The translations under genes were made by a program, and so were the position numbers. This document shows positions 22,802-35,233 of a DNA stretch of 64,000 bases, piece by piece. Position 1 is the stretch's first letter, and each line of letters opens with the position of its first letter. The notes below the pieces were generated by a model. It did not search any database. It was not told the DNA's origin and was given only the letters and a program-made list of their open reading frames with translations. This DNA comes from Lycocorax pyrrhopterus obiensis (taxonomy: Eukaryota; Chordata; Aves; Passeriformes; Paradisaeidae): the NCBI GenBank assembly GCA_014706295.1, contig JACSVZ010000009.1:38257768-38321767 (forward strand). Direction: 5' to 3'.

Positions 22802-22918
22802 ATGGGCAACGCGGGGAGCGTGGACGCGCAGCAGACGGAGCTCAGGGCGCACAGCGTCCCCCTGAAGCTGCCCATGCCCGAGCCCGGCGAGCTGGAGGAG
22901 CGCTTCGCCGTGGTCCTG
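22802..22918 (+). CDS. FMNL2: FMNL2 coding exon 1 (N-terminus of formin-like protein 2)
   Basis: The 39-codon exon begins [13 protein letters not shown] and continues to [20 protein letters not shown]2 starts MGNAGS and keeps the [16 protein letters not shown] block; FMNL1 (MGNAAG) and FMNL3 (MGNLES) fit less well. The start has a perfect Kozak context (GCCGCCATGG) and an in-frame TAG 22 codons upstream, so the N-terminus is fixed. The exon ends in phase 0 at CTG, followed by the donor GTGAGC (22919-22924). Gly2 with Ser6 is the N-myristoylation signal that tethers this formin to membranes. FMNL2 is a Cdc42-regulated diaphanous-related formin that elongates actin filaments at lamellipodia and filopodia; the GBD/FH3, FH1, FH2 and DAD regions are encoded further right, outside the window. 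The block after the [12 protein letters not shown] motif is where the GBD normally begins in exon 2. Confidence 0.94.
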
Positions 22919-25900
22919 GTGAGCGCCGGCCCCATTGTCTGCGGGCAGCGCGGAGGGGCCGCCGGGGAGGAGCGCGGCGGGGGAAGGGGGGAGCGGCGAA
23001 AAGTTGGCTCGGGAGAGCCGGGGCCGGGCACAGGTGGGCTCGGCGGGGCGGTGCCGCCCGCGGGACGGGGCCGCGGCTCTTTGTCTCGGCAGCCCCCCGA
23101 GGGCCGCCGTGCCCCGGCCCGGGCGGATCCTGGGGCCGGTTCGCCCAGCGCCGGCGGAGCGCAGCCCGCGGGCGGCCCCGGGGAGCGGGCGGTGCGGGAG
23201 CTGCGCTGCGGCCGCGGCTCGGCTCGGCTGGGGACACCCGCTGCTTCTCCTCCGGGGACACCCCGCTTCTGTGCTCCCGGGACTCCTCGGGCTTTCTCCT
23301 CCGGGGGACGCCGCGGTCCTTTCTCCCCGGGACACCCCGGTCCTGCCCCCCCACCGCGGGCACCCCGGTCCTTCTCCCCCCGGAACATCCCGGTGCTGCC
23401 CCCCGGGTGCGTGCGGGGCAGCGGGGCCGGTGCGGGGCTGCCGGGTTTTCAGTTCAGCAGGACGGGTCGGTGTGTGAGATCAGCTCTCCGGGAAAGGGCT
23501 GTGCTTTCCCTGGGCGCTTCCCTGGGCAAACCTCCCGGTTCCTTGGGGTACCCGGGCGGCGCGGCTCCATGGTCGCGCCCCATCTCTTGTGCCGTGCCTT
23601 TCCCACTTGGAGCCACGTTTGCGTGTGGAACAGGGGCTGGGGGAGGAGGGCGAGCAGCTCCATGTGCGTGCCATGCCCTGCGCTCGCTGTAATGCCACGG
23701 GAGCCCGGCACGGCGAGAGCTGCCGGAGTAATTCCCGTCTCGCATCCCAGAGCCGCCCCCCCGCTCCGTGAGCCGCTCCCGGCGCTGGGCGAGGATTCAC
23801 AAACTGGTGTGTGTTGGGGATTATTTCTGGTTAGACCCAATTAGATTATCATGTCTAAGAAAAGAATAAGCCTATTCAGTCAGGAACCCCCACTGACGAG
23901 CCAAATGGCGAGTGAGATGTTACGATTATTAGGCGCAGTGGAAAAAGCCTGGTGTCGCGTTGCTCTTGTCGGGGAAACCCGGGGTCGTGTTAGAGACGGG
24001 AGATGCTCCCACAGGCAGCACGTGGCTCGGAATCGAGTCTAGATTCATCTTTAACTACCCGAAGGGCTCCCGGCTCCGTCTGCGTTCGTGGTCTGCGGGA
24101 GGAAATCGGCGGGTTTGGGTTAGGGCTGATGGATGGGATCAGTAAAAGGCAGAGACGTCATTTGGGGAAGCCTTAGAAACCTGTAACGTAAATATGGGAG
24201 ATAACAGCACCCGGCCTGTCATTGCCTGAGCTGCTTGAAAGCAGGGGATGGCCTCTGGTTTCAGAAGATGGACTTCAATTAAGGCTCAGAGTTGGAGTGC
24301 TGTAGCTTTGCTGGAGGGAGAGGCCGGCCATGCAGGTGGACAGTCTGTACAAACATGGTGTGGGGTGATTTGCTCCCGTTGGTTTCTTCTCCCACTGGAG
24401 AAGCTGCAAGATGGGGCTCAAACACCACCAAAAATCACCTTCATGCTGTTCTTGCAGCCAGCCGGGGATGGCTGGTGTTGCTGCAGCTTCCAGGAAATAT
24501 CTGACCAGTCTATGAAAGAATAAACTGCCAGGCTGTCATTATTCTGTTTTCTCTGTGGCTCTGAGGGAGAGATGACTGTGCCCCTGGTCAAACCCCAGAA
24601 TGGGGCAAGCAGGAGAAGTGCAGGGATTAATGAGAAAGGAATGATTAGGGGAAAAACGATGAGGAATGTTTTCTGTGGGGAGAGAGGATTAGTCAGGAGA
24701 TGCGAGTATGAAGAAGGAGATGCTGAAGGTTATAAGACTGAATCTCACCTATTTTATGTGCTGTCTTAAGAAATTAGCCTGGCACAAGCGTTGCTGGCAC
24801 ACTCAGAGCCCTGGCGAGGTCCCGGCGGGCTGTGCTGACAATACCAATTTTCACATCTCTAATGAAATTCCCAAGGCTGACTTGGACGTTGATGAACACA
24901 TTGAGTTGCTGTGTGCAGGTCTGGAGTGCTCACGCTGGGAGGGCTGTGTCTGTTTCTGTGTGGGGAGGGTCCCTCCTGTGTGTTTTGAAGTTTTATTCTC
25001 TCCCCTCGTGCAGAGCAGGGAGCCCTGGCCCTCCAAACCACGAGGAGAGCACAGGCTGGCCGTGATTTCGCCGTGACACCAACCGGTTTGTTTTTTTTCC
25101 ACTTCAAACATGCTGTCCTGAGCTTCTCCAGGATCTCTGGAGTCCTTTCAGCGAGGGGATGATGTGCCTGGGGGGGATGGACGTGTGCCAGCCGGTGTTT
25201 GCTGGGTTGTTAGAGGACTTTGTGTTGAGGAAGGGCTCTGGTGAGGTGCTCTGTCCACCTCGAACACACACGGTCACCTCCCTGCCTCCTGATCCTCCCT
25301 GAGGTACATAAATTGCAGGAGATGATGGGCACTGCTCCAGGTCATGTTTTTTGGGTGAGGTTCTCAAATCTGTGCTCCTTGTGCCGTCAGCGTTCCCGAG
25401 GATGTGCTGAGCCGACGGGAGGGCCGGTGATGGCGCTGGCTGTGTCCCCCCTCCTGGTCTGTTGGGCCATAACATCAGGGTTTTCCCTGTGGATCTGTCT
25501 CCTGGTGCTGTTTCTGGCACTGCTGCAGTAAATGTGCTGCCCTGGTTCATGTGTTGAGTCTGTGCTGGCGAGGACCGGGGTCTGTGTGTGTGTCCCAGGA
25601 AGATGGATTTGATGGGATGTACTTCAAGGAGGAAAATGTGGAGGATAACCCAAGAGAGATCCGGGTTTCAGTCTGTAAGCCGAGTGTTGTTTCTTCCGTC
25701 CTCTCAAACTGATGGGAATTCTCCCCTTTTCCTGTGAAATAATTCCCTTACTCTCAGGATTACACAACAATGTGAAGTCCAGGGAAGCAGTGGCGTGGTT
25801 TTACCACCACGTTCCCAATTTGCCTGTGTTGGATCCCAGCTCTGGCTCTGGCTCTGAGCCTCCCAGCACTGGCACATCCCCTTGGGAACATCCCAGCCTT

Positions 25901-26637
25901 GTCCCTTCCCCGGCGCTCTCTCCTCGGCTGTGTTGGACATTTCCCTGGCTTTACCCTATGGACACGTGGGCATAAATCCTGAATTCTGCTAACCACCCCT
26001 GGTCTGTTCAGAGGAAACCACAGCTCAGCAAACCGAGGGTGCCAAAAGTGTCCGTAGACGCGGTGGCACCGCTGCTGGGAGCCGTGGGAGCGAATCCCAG
26101 ATTTCCAGCTCCTGCAGCAGGGTGGTCTCCCTGCACCCGGAATGGGGCTGCACGTTTGCAGATGCCACGTGGTTTGGAGGAAGCAGCCAGGCCGGGCTTG
26201 GCAGGGGAAATCGCTGCCTAATGAGCTGTGATTGACATAATTTGACTGCTGGATTACAAATCTGCGGTGAGGCTAACAGGAAATATCCTCTTACCCCTCC
26301 AAGTGGGATCTGGGTGTACAAAGGACTCCTCTGTGCCCGCTGCTGTGGGATGGAGGGCTTGGCCAGAGGGTGAGGGAGGTGTCCCTGCCACCCCCAGGGA
26401 AGGCACCTACGTGGAGGCAGGGCAGCACCTCTGCTTTGCCCACAGGAACATCTTCCTTCCGCTGGAATTTCCTTCTTCACCCTGGGTTTTGTCCGAGTGT
26501 CGTTTTCCATCTCAGGGAAGGCAGTTTGAGTGTCTCCTGCTGAAGAATTTGGAAGCTCAGTGTGAAAACTCCTAATGTTTCCCAGCTGTTTCTCTGTTCC
26601 CCTTCCTCATTGTCTATCAGATATATTAGGCATTGTT

Positions 26638-26656
26638 TTATAAAGTATATATATAT
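26638..26656. repeat. Short (TA)n run
   Basis: AAGTATATATATATGG; a minor dinucleotide microsatellite. Confidence 0.7.
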
Positions 26657-28907
26657 GGTTTAGGGTCTGCAAATCATTATGGAGCATGACATGGCTGCAG
26701 GAGATATCTGTGGGATGAGATGAGGTTCCCTGCTTTGGTGGGGCACTGGATTCCTTGTTGGGATTCCTAAATTCAGCAGAATTCTCTTGGAATGGATTTC
26801 AGTTGAGATCCTGAAATACCTGATACAGGTGGGAGTGGTAGTGGACCAAGATGAGAGACCTTAAAGCAGGTTTAGGAATCTTCAGGAAAATGAGATTTCT
26901 GAAATTCAGGTCTCAAAAAGACCTGTGGGGTTTCCTTGTTGAGGCCTCAGCTCTGCCGGGCTCCTGCCATTGGGGTTTTTCCTCAAGGTCTCCTCGAAAT
27001 TATTGGGGCAGTGACGCTTTTGCTTGAAGAAACAACCTAATAAATCACAATGTTAAATATGTATGTTTCAGAGGGGTTAAATGTACAGCAGTGCAGGGTG
27101 GTGACACTTCTGCCCAGCTGCTTTGTCAGTCAGGGGGTGGCATTTGTAAGTTTTTCCACCCAGACATTACAGGAGAACATTTTTTGTAAAAGTGATTTTT
27201 TCCTTTGAGTCTCTGGAATCCGAGGGTGCTGCGGTGGGTATTGAGCTGCTGGTAACCCTGCTAAAATTAATTGCAGCTCCTGGAAACCTTAAAGAAGACT
27301 TAAAAAATGGCTGGGCTGATGTAGATGCATTTATTTTTCTGTGTACCGTTCCTCCATGCCAAATAATCCCATTTGGGTGATGGTGGAGGGATGAACCCTC
27401 TAAATTACACATTGAATTCTGTCTGAGATGAACAGCAGCAGGTCAAGCAAAACCTCTGCCTTTACCTTTAACCTGCACCATCCTCTTTCCTCGGAGCATT
27501 GGAGCTTTATCAAACATCTCCATCAACTTCCTTAACCCTTTGTGCAAGATAAAGGGATTTTTATTGTTTTTATTGTTTTTATTTTGTCTCCACGAGCAAG
27601 GTCGTGCCCAAGCTGGCCCCGAGGTGTGAGATGGTCTCTTGTGCACTACTCCATATCATGGGTGATGCTAAAGAAAGAACCGGAGAGGTGCATGATGAAA
27701 TTCAGAGTTTACAAGGTGATCTTGAATAAAACAGTAGCTCTTGAGGGGTTTTCGGTGGGTGATTGAGTGACTTGAAGCCATGGGTGGCTGCCTTCAGTCT
27801 TTCATTTTAAAAACAAAATCACTTTAGCTTCTCTTGCTGCATGAAGAGTTATTAAAGTGCACAGAAACTTCTCCCCCTGAACAGCCAAACTCAGCAGAAC
27901 ACAAACCCAAAGCAAAATGTTTGATTTCCTCATGTGTTTTCAAAAGTACCTTGGTGTTTTTACTGTGTTTTTGGATTGCTGGACGAAGACTGTGAATTAC
28001 TCAGGCAACTCCTTACAGACTCCAACCCCTTTTGGAATAAAACATCCACGTGAAGGTGTCCATGGTAATTACCAGCCCGTGTCCTGTGCTTGTGTGGCTG
28101 CTTTGAAAGGGGAGTTTTCCCCTGCTGGAATTTTGGGTGCTCCTTCCAGCTGCAGAAGGGACTGGGCTGGTGTTCCATGTGGGATCAGCACCACCCCTGG
28201 TTTAACAGGGTCCAGGCAGTCTTGTGCTCTCATTTTGAGTCCAGCACCTGCTGAATAAATGAATTTTCCTTCCCAGTCTGTCAGAAGGAGTGGTTTAAAT
28301 CCGTCACCTTGCTCTGGAGCTCGTCACTGAGGGGGTGAATGACCCTGCAGGAGCAGCTGGTTTTGTTTCCCTCGTTATCTCTCGCTCAGATCCATCCTAA
28401 AATGAAACCAACCTTTGACATTCACTTTCTGATTTTGGCTTGGTCACTGGGAGGTCACTGAGAGGCAAACCTTGCGCCATCCCTGCCTTTTCCCCCAAAC
28501 ACACTTTTAGTTTGGAGCTTTCTGTTCACTTTCCAGGCTGCTGCTGTTCTTGGGGGGATGAATGCAGCCCAGTGTTCCCTCTGGAGGTGGAAAATCCCTG
28601 GGACTGATTGCAGTTTTGCTTTTGCTTTGCTTTGCTGACCCGGCCACGGCTTGTGACACTCGCTTTGGGCTTCTGGAGTGGCGGTGGGGAGGTGGCTGGG
28701 AAGGGTCCTGGGGCAGGTTTGTGCTCCAGGGGCACCAGCGCTGCTGTGCCCGGGTGAAAGGGCTGGCCCTGGTGCCCCCTGTGGATTTATGGCACAGGGA
28801 ATGTAAAACCCCTCGGGTTTTGCTGCAATTCCCGCAGCACAAGTTGTTGTTGGAGTTGGTGATGTCCGTCAGGAGAGTTTGGTGCCACTTTTGCATCTTC
28901 TACTATG

Positions 28908-29052
28908 CCAGGGTGCTCCAAGCCCCAATGTCCAGCCTGGCCTTGGGCACTGCCAGGGATCCAGGGGCAGCCACAGCTGCTCTGGGCACCCTGTGTCAGG
29001 GCCTGCCCACCCTCCCAGGGAACAATTCCTTCCCAATATCCTACCTAACTTT
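28908..29052 (-). repeat. CR1 LINE fragment truncated at its 3' end
   Basis: Antisense CR1 from CTATGCCAGGGTGCTCCAAG through CAGGGGCAGCCACAGCTG to CAATTCCTTCCCAATATCC. The extreme 3' end (left side) is missing; beyond it lies unrelated sequence. Confidence 0.88.
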
Positions 29053-29158
29053 GGAGAGGCACCAAGGGCGGCCCTGTGGGCTCCTGCTGCCATCGCCAAC
29101 CCTTTCTGCCCCTGGGCCACCAGGACACAACCTCTGAAAAGGCAGGAGGCCGGAGGTA
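29053..29158 (-). repeat. Unknown repeat unit U, copy 1
   Basis: About 105 bp (GGCCACCAGGACACAACCTC and CAGGAGGCCGGAGGTAC) whose reverse complement recurs at 31456-31566. In both places it directly follows a CR1 3' end on the CR1 sense strand. I do not recognise the family. Confidence 0.75.
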
Positions 29159-29330
29159 CAGGATTCCCAGGATGGCCTGGCTTGGCAGGAACTTTAAAGC
29201 CCATCCCACCCCTCCCCTGCCATGGCAGGGACACCTTTCCCTGTCCCAGGCTGCTCCGAGCCCCATCCAGCCTGGCCTGGGACACTCCAGGGATGGGGCA
29301 GCCACAGCTTCTCTGGGAATAACCCAGATT
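29159..29330 (-). repeat. CR1 LINE 3' fragment
   Basis: Antisense CR1 tail from AGGATTCCCAGGATGGCCTG to GCAGCCACAGCTTCTCTGGG, with its 3' end at the left, next to unit U. Confidence 0.88.
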
Positions 29331-30259
29331 TCTGGGATTCTGTGATCCATAGCCAGCTCTGTGTCTCTCCTGGGCTGGCCTGGGTCTGGCAGGGCAGGCT
29401 GGCACCCGGCTGTGCCCGGAGGAATCCGTGTTGGAGCCGTGGCACCGTGACCTCGCACGGAGCGGAGCTGGAGAGCTCTCCCCCCACGAGGACATGAATT
29501 GTGCACAACATGCTAATGCAGCAACACTTCAGCACCAGGGCATTTTTTAAGCGTCTGGGCTGCCTCTTGGGTTTGAATCGAGCACTTTCTGATCAGGATC
29601 AAAACACTTCCCCGTGCAGGGAGCCAGGCACGAGGAGGGGTTGGTTTTCCTGGTCCCTTTCCGTGTCCTCGGAAGGTGCGGGGACAGCGGGAGGCTGGAG
29701 CTGTGGCTCTGGAGGGATTTTTCCCTCTGCTGGGAGGTGTAGATGGGATTTTTCTTTGGTAGCCATACGACTGGACTTTGAAACCAGCAGAGCAGTTTGC
29801 AGTGTGCTTGCAGGCAGGGGTGGTGATCCGGCCCGTTGGCTGCCGGGGGATTTCCGTGGTGAGCAGTGTGCAGCCACATTTTAGACAAACTCAGCTGAAT
29901 TATTGTTTTCTTTGTTTGGAAGAGTCCATTTGGGAATTCAGTATGGGAAATAAGTGACACCAACTTGTTCAGTTTGATTTATATTTGGGTTGGAGAAAAT
30001 CTCTACCCCGAGCCTCCAGCAGTGCAGCATCCCTGGGGCCAAAGGGCTCCGGCTGGTCAGGTAACAGCACTTGGAGCTGCTGGTGCTTAAAATGTGGGAA
30101 TTTCCCATTTATCACGTCCTGATTGCAGTTCTGGAGGGTCAGTGTCGTGAAATGAGCAGGTTTGCATCATTTCATGCACTTGCACCAGTTGGCCCCAAGG
30201 GCTGTGCTCTCGCCCACGTTGTTGCTGAGAAATGCCGTGTTCCCAGTTAGTTCTGCTCC
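29331..30259 (+). other. Unique intronic stretch
   Basis: No gene or repeat recognised. Frames of 90-130 codons on both strands lack any family resemblance. Confidence 0.55.
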
Positions 30260-30487
30260 AGTTCAGGTTGGATTTCAGGGAAAGGTTCTTCCCCCTCTGA
30301 GGGTGCTGGGCACTGCCCAGGCTCCCCAGGGAATGGGCACGGCCCCGAGGCTGCCAGAGCTCCAGGAGCATTTGGACAGCGCTGCCAGGGATGCCCAGGG
30401 TGGGGTTGTTGGGGTGTCTGTGCAGGGTTGGACTGGATGGTCCCTGTGGATCCCTTCCAGCTCGGGATATTCCCTGGTTCTGTGATC
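30260..30487 (+). repeat. CR1 LINE 3' fragment (GGTTCTTCCCCC type)
   Basis: Sense copy of a different CR1 subfamily from the common one: AAAGGTTCTTCCCCCTCTGA, CAGGCTCCCCAGGGAATGGG, then CCCTTCCAGCTCGGGATATT and the tail TTCTGTGATCTGTG. The same subfamily recurs at 52.5 kb. Confidence 0.88.
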
Positions 30488-31204
30488 TGTGGGTGGTGAA
30501 AGCTCTGTGATGTGCAGCCCTGTTTTAACAGAGCATTGTTTCACTTGCACTCCTTGCTCTGACCCTGATGTGCTCTGCAGTTCCACCAACCCAAGATGCA
30601 CAGAATTCCGTACGGATGTCCTGGAAAACACAGGCATTAATCTGTCCCGGCTTTGCCTCTTCCCGAAATAACGCCTTTCACGAGTGTTTCAGTGCAGAAA
30701 GACTTGGCTAATGTATAACCTGTATACGCTGTGCTCTCAGTAACATATTGCAGAAATCCAGCGTGTGTTGGTTTTCAGTTTACCCCGGGATCTCTTTAAC
30801 AAAACGAGTGTTTGTCTGCGGGGACTGCGCAGCGCTAAACATACATTTGGGGAGGATATTCATAAAGCACCAGAATGGGGGCATTGTCCTGGAAATGAAT
30901 GCTCCTCACATGAGAGCTGGGCCATGCTGGACCTCCAGGACTCTGCAGTGCAGCTCTTGAGAGCGGCTGTGTGTCCCGGATCATGAGCTGGAGCCGTGCC
31001 CGGCGCTTCCCGACGTTGGAGAGGCAAGCGGGGACACCTCGGCACGGCGGCTCTGGGAGCTGTCCTGCTCCTGGGACAGCACTCCGAGAGCCTGGGCCGG
31101 GCCCCAGGGAGGGATCCCGTGGCAGGAAGATCCACAGGAAAACTCCCAGAGGTTACGACTTCCCTTGTCACGTTGCCTGAGCAGCGCAGAGTGGTGTTAA
31201 CCAC

Positions 31205-31455
31205 AGAGGGACAGGACACAGGGAATGGCTCCCACTGCCACAGGGCAGGGATGGATGGGGTACTGGGAAGGAATTCCTGGCTGGGAGGGTGGGGAGGGGC
31301 TGGAATGGGATTCCCAGAGAAGCTGTGGCGATCCCTGGCAGTGTCCAAGGCCAGGTTGGACGGGGCTTGGAGCAGCCTGGGACAGTGGGAGGTGTCCCTG
31401 CCCGTGGCACTGGATAATCCTTAATGTCCCTTCAATCCCAAACCACTCTGGAATT
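31205..31455 (+). repeat. CR1 LINE 3' fragment
   Basis: Sense copy from GGGACAGGACACAGGGAATG through GGAAGGAATTCCTGGCTGGG to CAAACCACTCTGGAATTCTG. A short gap removes the usual CATGGCAGGGGTGG segment near 31403. Confidence 0.9.
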
Positions 31456-31566
31456 CTGTAGCTCCGGCCTCCTGCCCTTTCAGAGGTTGTGTGCTGGTGG
31501 CCCAGGGGCAGAAGGGGTTGGTGGTGGCAGCAGGAGCCCCCAGGGCTGCCCTTGGTGTCCCCAGGG
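31456..31566 (+). repeat. Unknown repeat unit U, copy 2
   Basis: GCTCCGGCCTCCTGCC, CAGAGGTTGTG, TGGTGGCCCAGGGGCAGAA and GGCAGCAGGAGCCC match the reverse complement of 29053-29158 at roughly nine positions in ten. It follows the CR1 tail immediately. Confidence 0.75.
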
Positions 31567-33054
31567 TTTGTGGGCAGCTCCGGCCGCTCTCCTCACGTGG
31601 GTGTTGGCCGAGGGCAGGAGTTGGAGGAGGACAGAATATTCCTGAGCCTTCCAGAATCATAGGAAGAAATTTTAGATTGTTTAGTGTGTGTTTGGGTGTT
31701 GTGAAAGATGCCTTAAAAAATACAAAAATTCTTTTTTTTTTTTTCTCTTTTTAATTTATATTATTTGGCCAGAAATCCTTTACTATAAAAGGACTTGGGG
31801 CAGCTCTAGATTGTACATCTGTTCCTTGTTTGTCTGCGAAACGACTGCACAGCAGAGGCCAAAAGCAGAGAATAGAGGGTTGTACAAATTGGCAAAGTTG
31901 CTGCAGCCTTTCAGAAGCCAGTAATTACAATGAAGAAGCAAATTGTTCAATCCAGAAATCCTGGCTGTTCATCCACCCACCATCCTGGCGTGTCCCCCCA
32001 TGATTCCCCTTGTCCTGCTTTCCAAAGGATGGAGAAATGTCCCCGGCCCACCTGGGGCAGGTTTGGAGCTGGGTGGGCGGCACTGTTACCCAGAGGGTCT
32101 GGGAAGTGATGGAAATGGCTTGGCTGAGTTTATGCAGCACTTTCCTGACACAGGTTCCCAATAATTCAGTGTGTTTGGGAGTGCTTCAAAGGCCTCTCTG
32201 CCCAGCTCTGAGCCTTGCAAGTGCAGATGATCAAATAAATTAACTATCACAAATATTTAACTTGCAGCCTGCTCAAACAGCAGCTTTGATGTTGAGAGTG
32301 TGTGTGGGAGCCTCTGTGTGTCCGTGCACTCTCACGGGGGTACTGGGTGAACGCTGAGTTTCTCTCTTCTCTCAGATACAGGAAGCCTGAAGCTGGAGAT
32401 GTAAATAATTATTAATTACATTTATTATTCCCCCTCCGTGGGCAGCAGGGACACAGCTCTGGTTGGCATCGGGGTGAATTATGGCACAAGGAGTTTTACT
32501 GGAAGGCTGATGGAAAACAGATTGAACAGTGCAGTCACACTTTTAGGGGACTGTAGGGTTGGCCATGCCATCCCTACAAAAAGCTTTGGCTCAGGAGTGA
32601 TTTTCCGTGGCTTTGGTGCCAGGTGTGGCCACAGCTCTCTCCAGGTAACCGGAACCCATTTGACGTCGGGATAATTATTAAAGCTCCATGGATTGAGCCA
32701 GGAAGTGTTTGGTAATTAATTTAATCCTTGTGTGATAGCAGCTGCCTACAGGTAGCTCGGGTGGAGGGCTGTGAGCTGTTGGCTAAAAACTGCAGCTTCC
32801 TGAAATAGTCTGGGAGTTGTCACGGCTTCCCCACGATCCGCTCGCAGGGAATTGTGTGTGAGAGCTCAGCTCTGCTCCGTGTCAGAGCTTCAGCTGCAAA
32901 TTCCTGTTCCCTTGATCATCTAAATGAGTATCTGAGTGTGGCAAATGCACGGTGCTCCTTTTGCTAAATGAAACAAGAACTTCGGTGCTTGACGGGTGTT
33001 TTTTAGCCGTGCATTTTTCAGGAGCCTCTGGCGGTGCTGTGGAGGAAGGTGAGG
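31567..33054 (+). other. Unique intronic stretch
   Basis: No coding exon seen. A poly-T run lies at 31731-31744 and AT-rich patches at 32225-32270 and 32395-32435 (TAAATAATTATTAATTAC). Confidence 0.55.
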
Positions 33055-33182
33055 AGTGAGAGGGGCTTGGAGCAGCCTGGGATAGTGGAAATGTCCCTGC
33101 CCCTGGCAGGGGTGGGATGGGATGGGATGGGCTGTAAGGTCCCTCCCAGCTCAAACCATTCCGGTATTCCAGGGTTCTGTGC
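33055..33182 (+). repeat. CR1 LINE 3' fragment
   Basis: GAGGGGCTTGGAGCAGCCTG to CAAACCATTCCGGTATTCC in sense orientation; a small (GGGAT)n expansion lies inside it near 33112-33131. Confidence 0.88.
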
Positions 33183-35055
33183 CTGAGCAGACGGATGAAG
33201 TGCACAAAACACTGTGGGGAAAACGCTTTGCTTTTTAAATGTTGGTTTTTAACTCCTTTACTACGAGTCCCTGTGACACCTGGGATGGTCAGGGGTGTTC
33301 TCCTTATTACTGTGCTGACCACACTCAGGAGAAGTGAGATTCAGCTGACCCGGCTCAAGTGGCAGAAGAATGGGGGAAGAGGAATTTAGGAAGCTGAGTC
33401 TCACTCAGGCTGTGCACGGATTAGAGGGGAATGACCTTCCAGCTCAGCCCACACAGAGGTTTACAGGGTCAGGTGTGTGACTGGTGACCTTTTCTCCTGT
33501 CTGAGGCATCTCTTGCTCACTCTGAGTCTGCAGAAGCTTTGGGACCATTCCCAGCTCTGCCTTTGTTGGCCATCTCTTGGTATGGGAGCAAGAGGTGTTT
33601 TCCAGAAATAAATCTGTGCGTGTTCCTGGAAACCCAGCCTGTTCTGAGCAGAAGGCAGGTGGGCTTTCTCCGTGCTGGGGAGTGATTCTGTCACATTTAA
33701 GTGCTTCAGTTAGATCATGAAAGAAATTGTGCAAGAGTTCCCATGAGCTGAGTCCTTCCCTCCTGAGCACCAGGATGGATCCCTGTTCCGGATCCTTCAG
33801 CAGCGAGGGGGATGCAAATGAATTCCTTGTTCCAGAGGGCAGGAAAACCAGCCCTCAGTTTTCTCCTGCATCCTTGGATATGGCAGATCCAAGGTATCCT
33901 GAGCTGGATTTGCAGGGAAGAGGAGGAACTGGAGTACCTACAAACACCATCGAGGCAGAAATTGATTAAGCATGAAATTCTTCTCTGGCAGTGAATTCTC
34001 TGCTGGCTCGGGGACAAAAGGTTGCACAACTGAAAGGGAAAAGGAATTTTATTTGGAAAGCTCAGAGCTATTGTTTGTTTGGTTTTGCTCGTGTTTATTT
34101 TCTGTCTGATGGCAGATCTTTGTTAAAGGTGAATTATCCCTTCTGTTTAGCAAGTGGAGTGAAAACAGCCCCGCTGCACTTGTGAGGCATTCAGGGAATT
34201 GTTGGAATTGTTAGAATTGTTTGAGGTGCTCCGAGGAAGTGCTTGGGGATACTTGAGGTGCAAGAAACCGTGTGGAGCAGAGTGTCACTCGTGTTTCTTG
34301 TTCTGGTGTTGGAACAGCCCAGACAGTACATAAAGAAATGTACTGAGGCACTGAAACACTACAAACAATGCCTGTTATAATATTTTAAGTTTAACCTACA
34401 GGTTTGTTTGAGTACCATGTCCCAGCTGCTGCTGCTGCGCCAAAATATTTCCTAGAAAAGATGTGGAAGGAGAAAAGCTCCTTCCCTCTTTAAAATTCAG
34501 ATTTGGATTTCTTCCAGCTCAGAAAGGGTGGGTTTGGGAATTCCTGGTGAAGAAGATGTTCCTGCTGTGACAGCTCAGGGTCTGCCCCAGGGCCACCCAT
34601 CCCTGGGCTCACAGGACAGCCACGTTTGAGCTCTTTGGGGCAGCACGATTTCCTGCAGCAGGGCCTTTCCCACAGAGATACCAGGGAACCAGGGGCTCCT
34701 TCACTGAGCTCTGGAGCTGCGTAGCCAAAACACTGATTAAGGGCTGGAATGGGGCTGCCTTATCCCGCCGAGCTCCAGCGGCGCTGACCTTGTGCTGGGG
34801 GATGCCACATCCACGGGCACGGCTGCTGTTCCTCTGGAAGCTCCACACACGGACCCTCCAGTGCTCAGGAGTGACCCGGTTTTGTTTTCCGAGGTGCCAA
34901 ATTCTGCCTGTTTCCTCCTCTTTTCAATTAGCAGAGATTTTTCGTTTTCTGCTTCTTCCCCCGATCAGCAAATTTTGGGCCAAAACTTTCCCTTTCCCCC
35001 CCCACCCCGGAGCTGGAAGCAGCAGCTCCTGCAGCATCGCAGCGCACCACGATAA

Positions 35056-35078
35056 CAAAAATAATAATAATAATAACA
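35056..35078. repeat. Short (AAT)n microsatellite
   Basis: AAAAATAATAATAATAATAA; five to six units. Confidence 0.8.
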
Positions 35079-35233
35079 GCGATAAAGGCTTCAGACAGTG
35101 ATTAAAGGAGCAGATTTATGGGTTTTGCTGGCCAGACTCCATCCTTGGAGATGTCTGTGCGGGTCCTTCCCTCAGGGACTGTGCCCAGCCGAGGCGGGAG
35201 GCCGCTCCTTGGCGAAGGTGGTGGTTGTGGTGC

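Larger units (their letters stand above)
22425..23460 (+). promoter_or_regulatory. FMNL2: FMNL2 CpG-island promoter and 5' UTR
   Basis: About 1 kb of dense CpG surrounds the FMNL2 start and extends into intron 1. Visible motifs are a YY1-like AAAATGGAGGCGG at 22448-22460, a ZNF143/THAP11-like ACTACGAGTCCCA at 22562-22574 (13 of 19 positions fit ACTACAATTCCCAGAATGC) and several GGGGCGG-type Sp sites. There is no TATA box. The start site is probably between about 22440 and 22700. Confidence 0.85.

Noticed and set aside
22321..23844. 507-codon plus and 386-400-codon minus frames over the FMNL2 island
   Set aside because: High GC lowers stop frequency; they cross the exon 1 donor and the promoter, and the FMNL2 frame explains the only real coding part.
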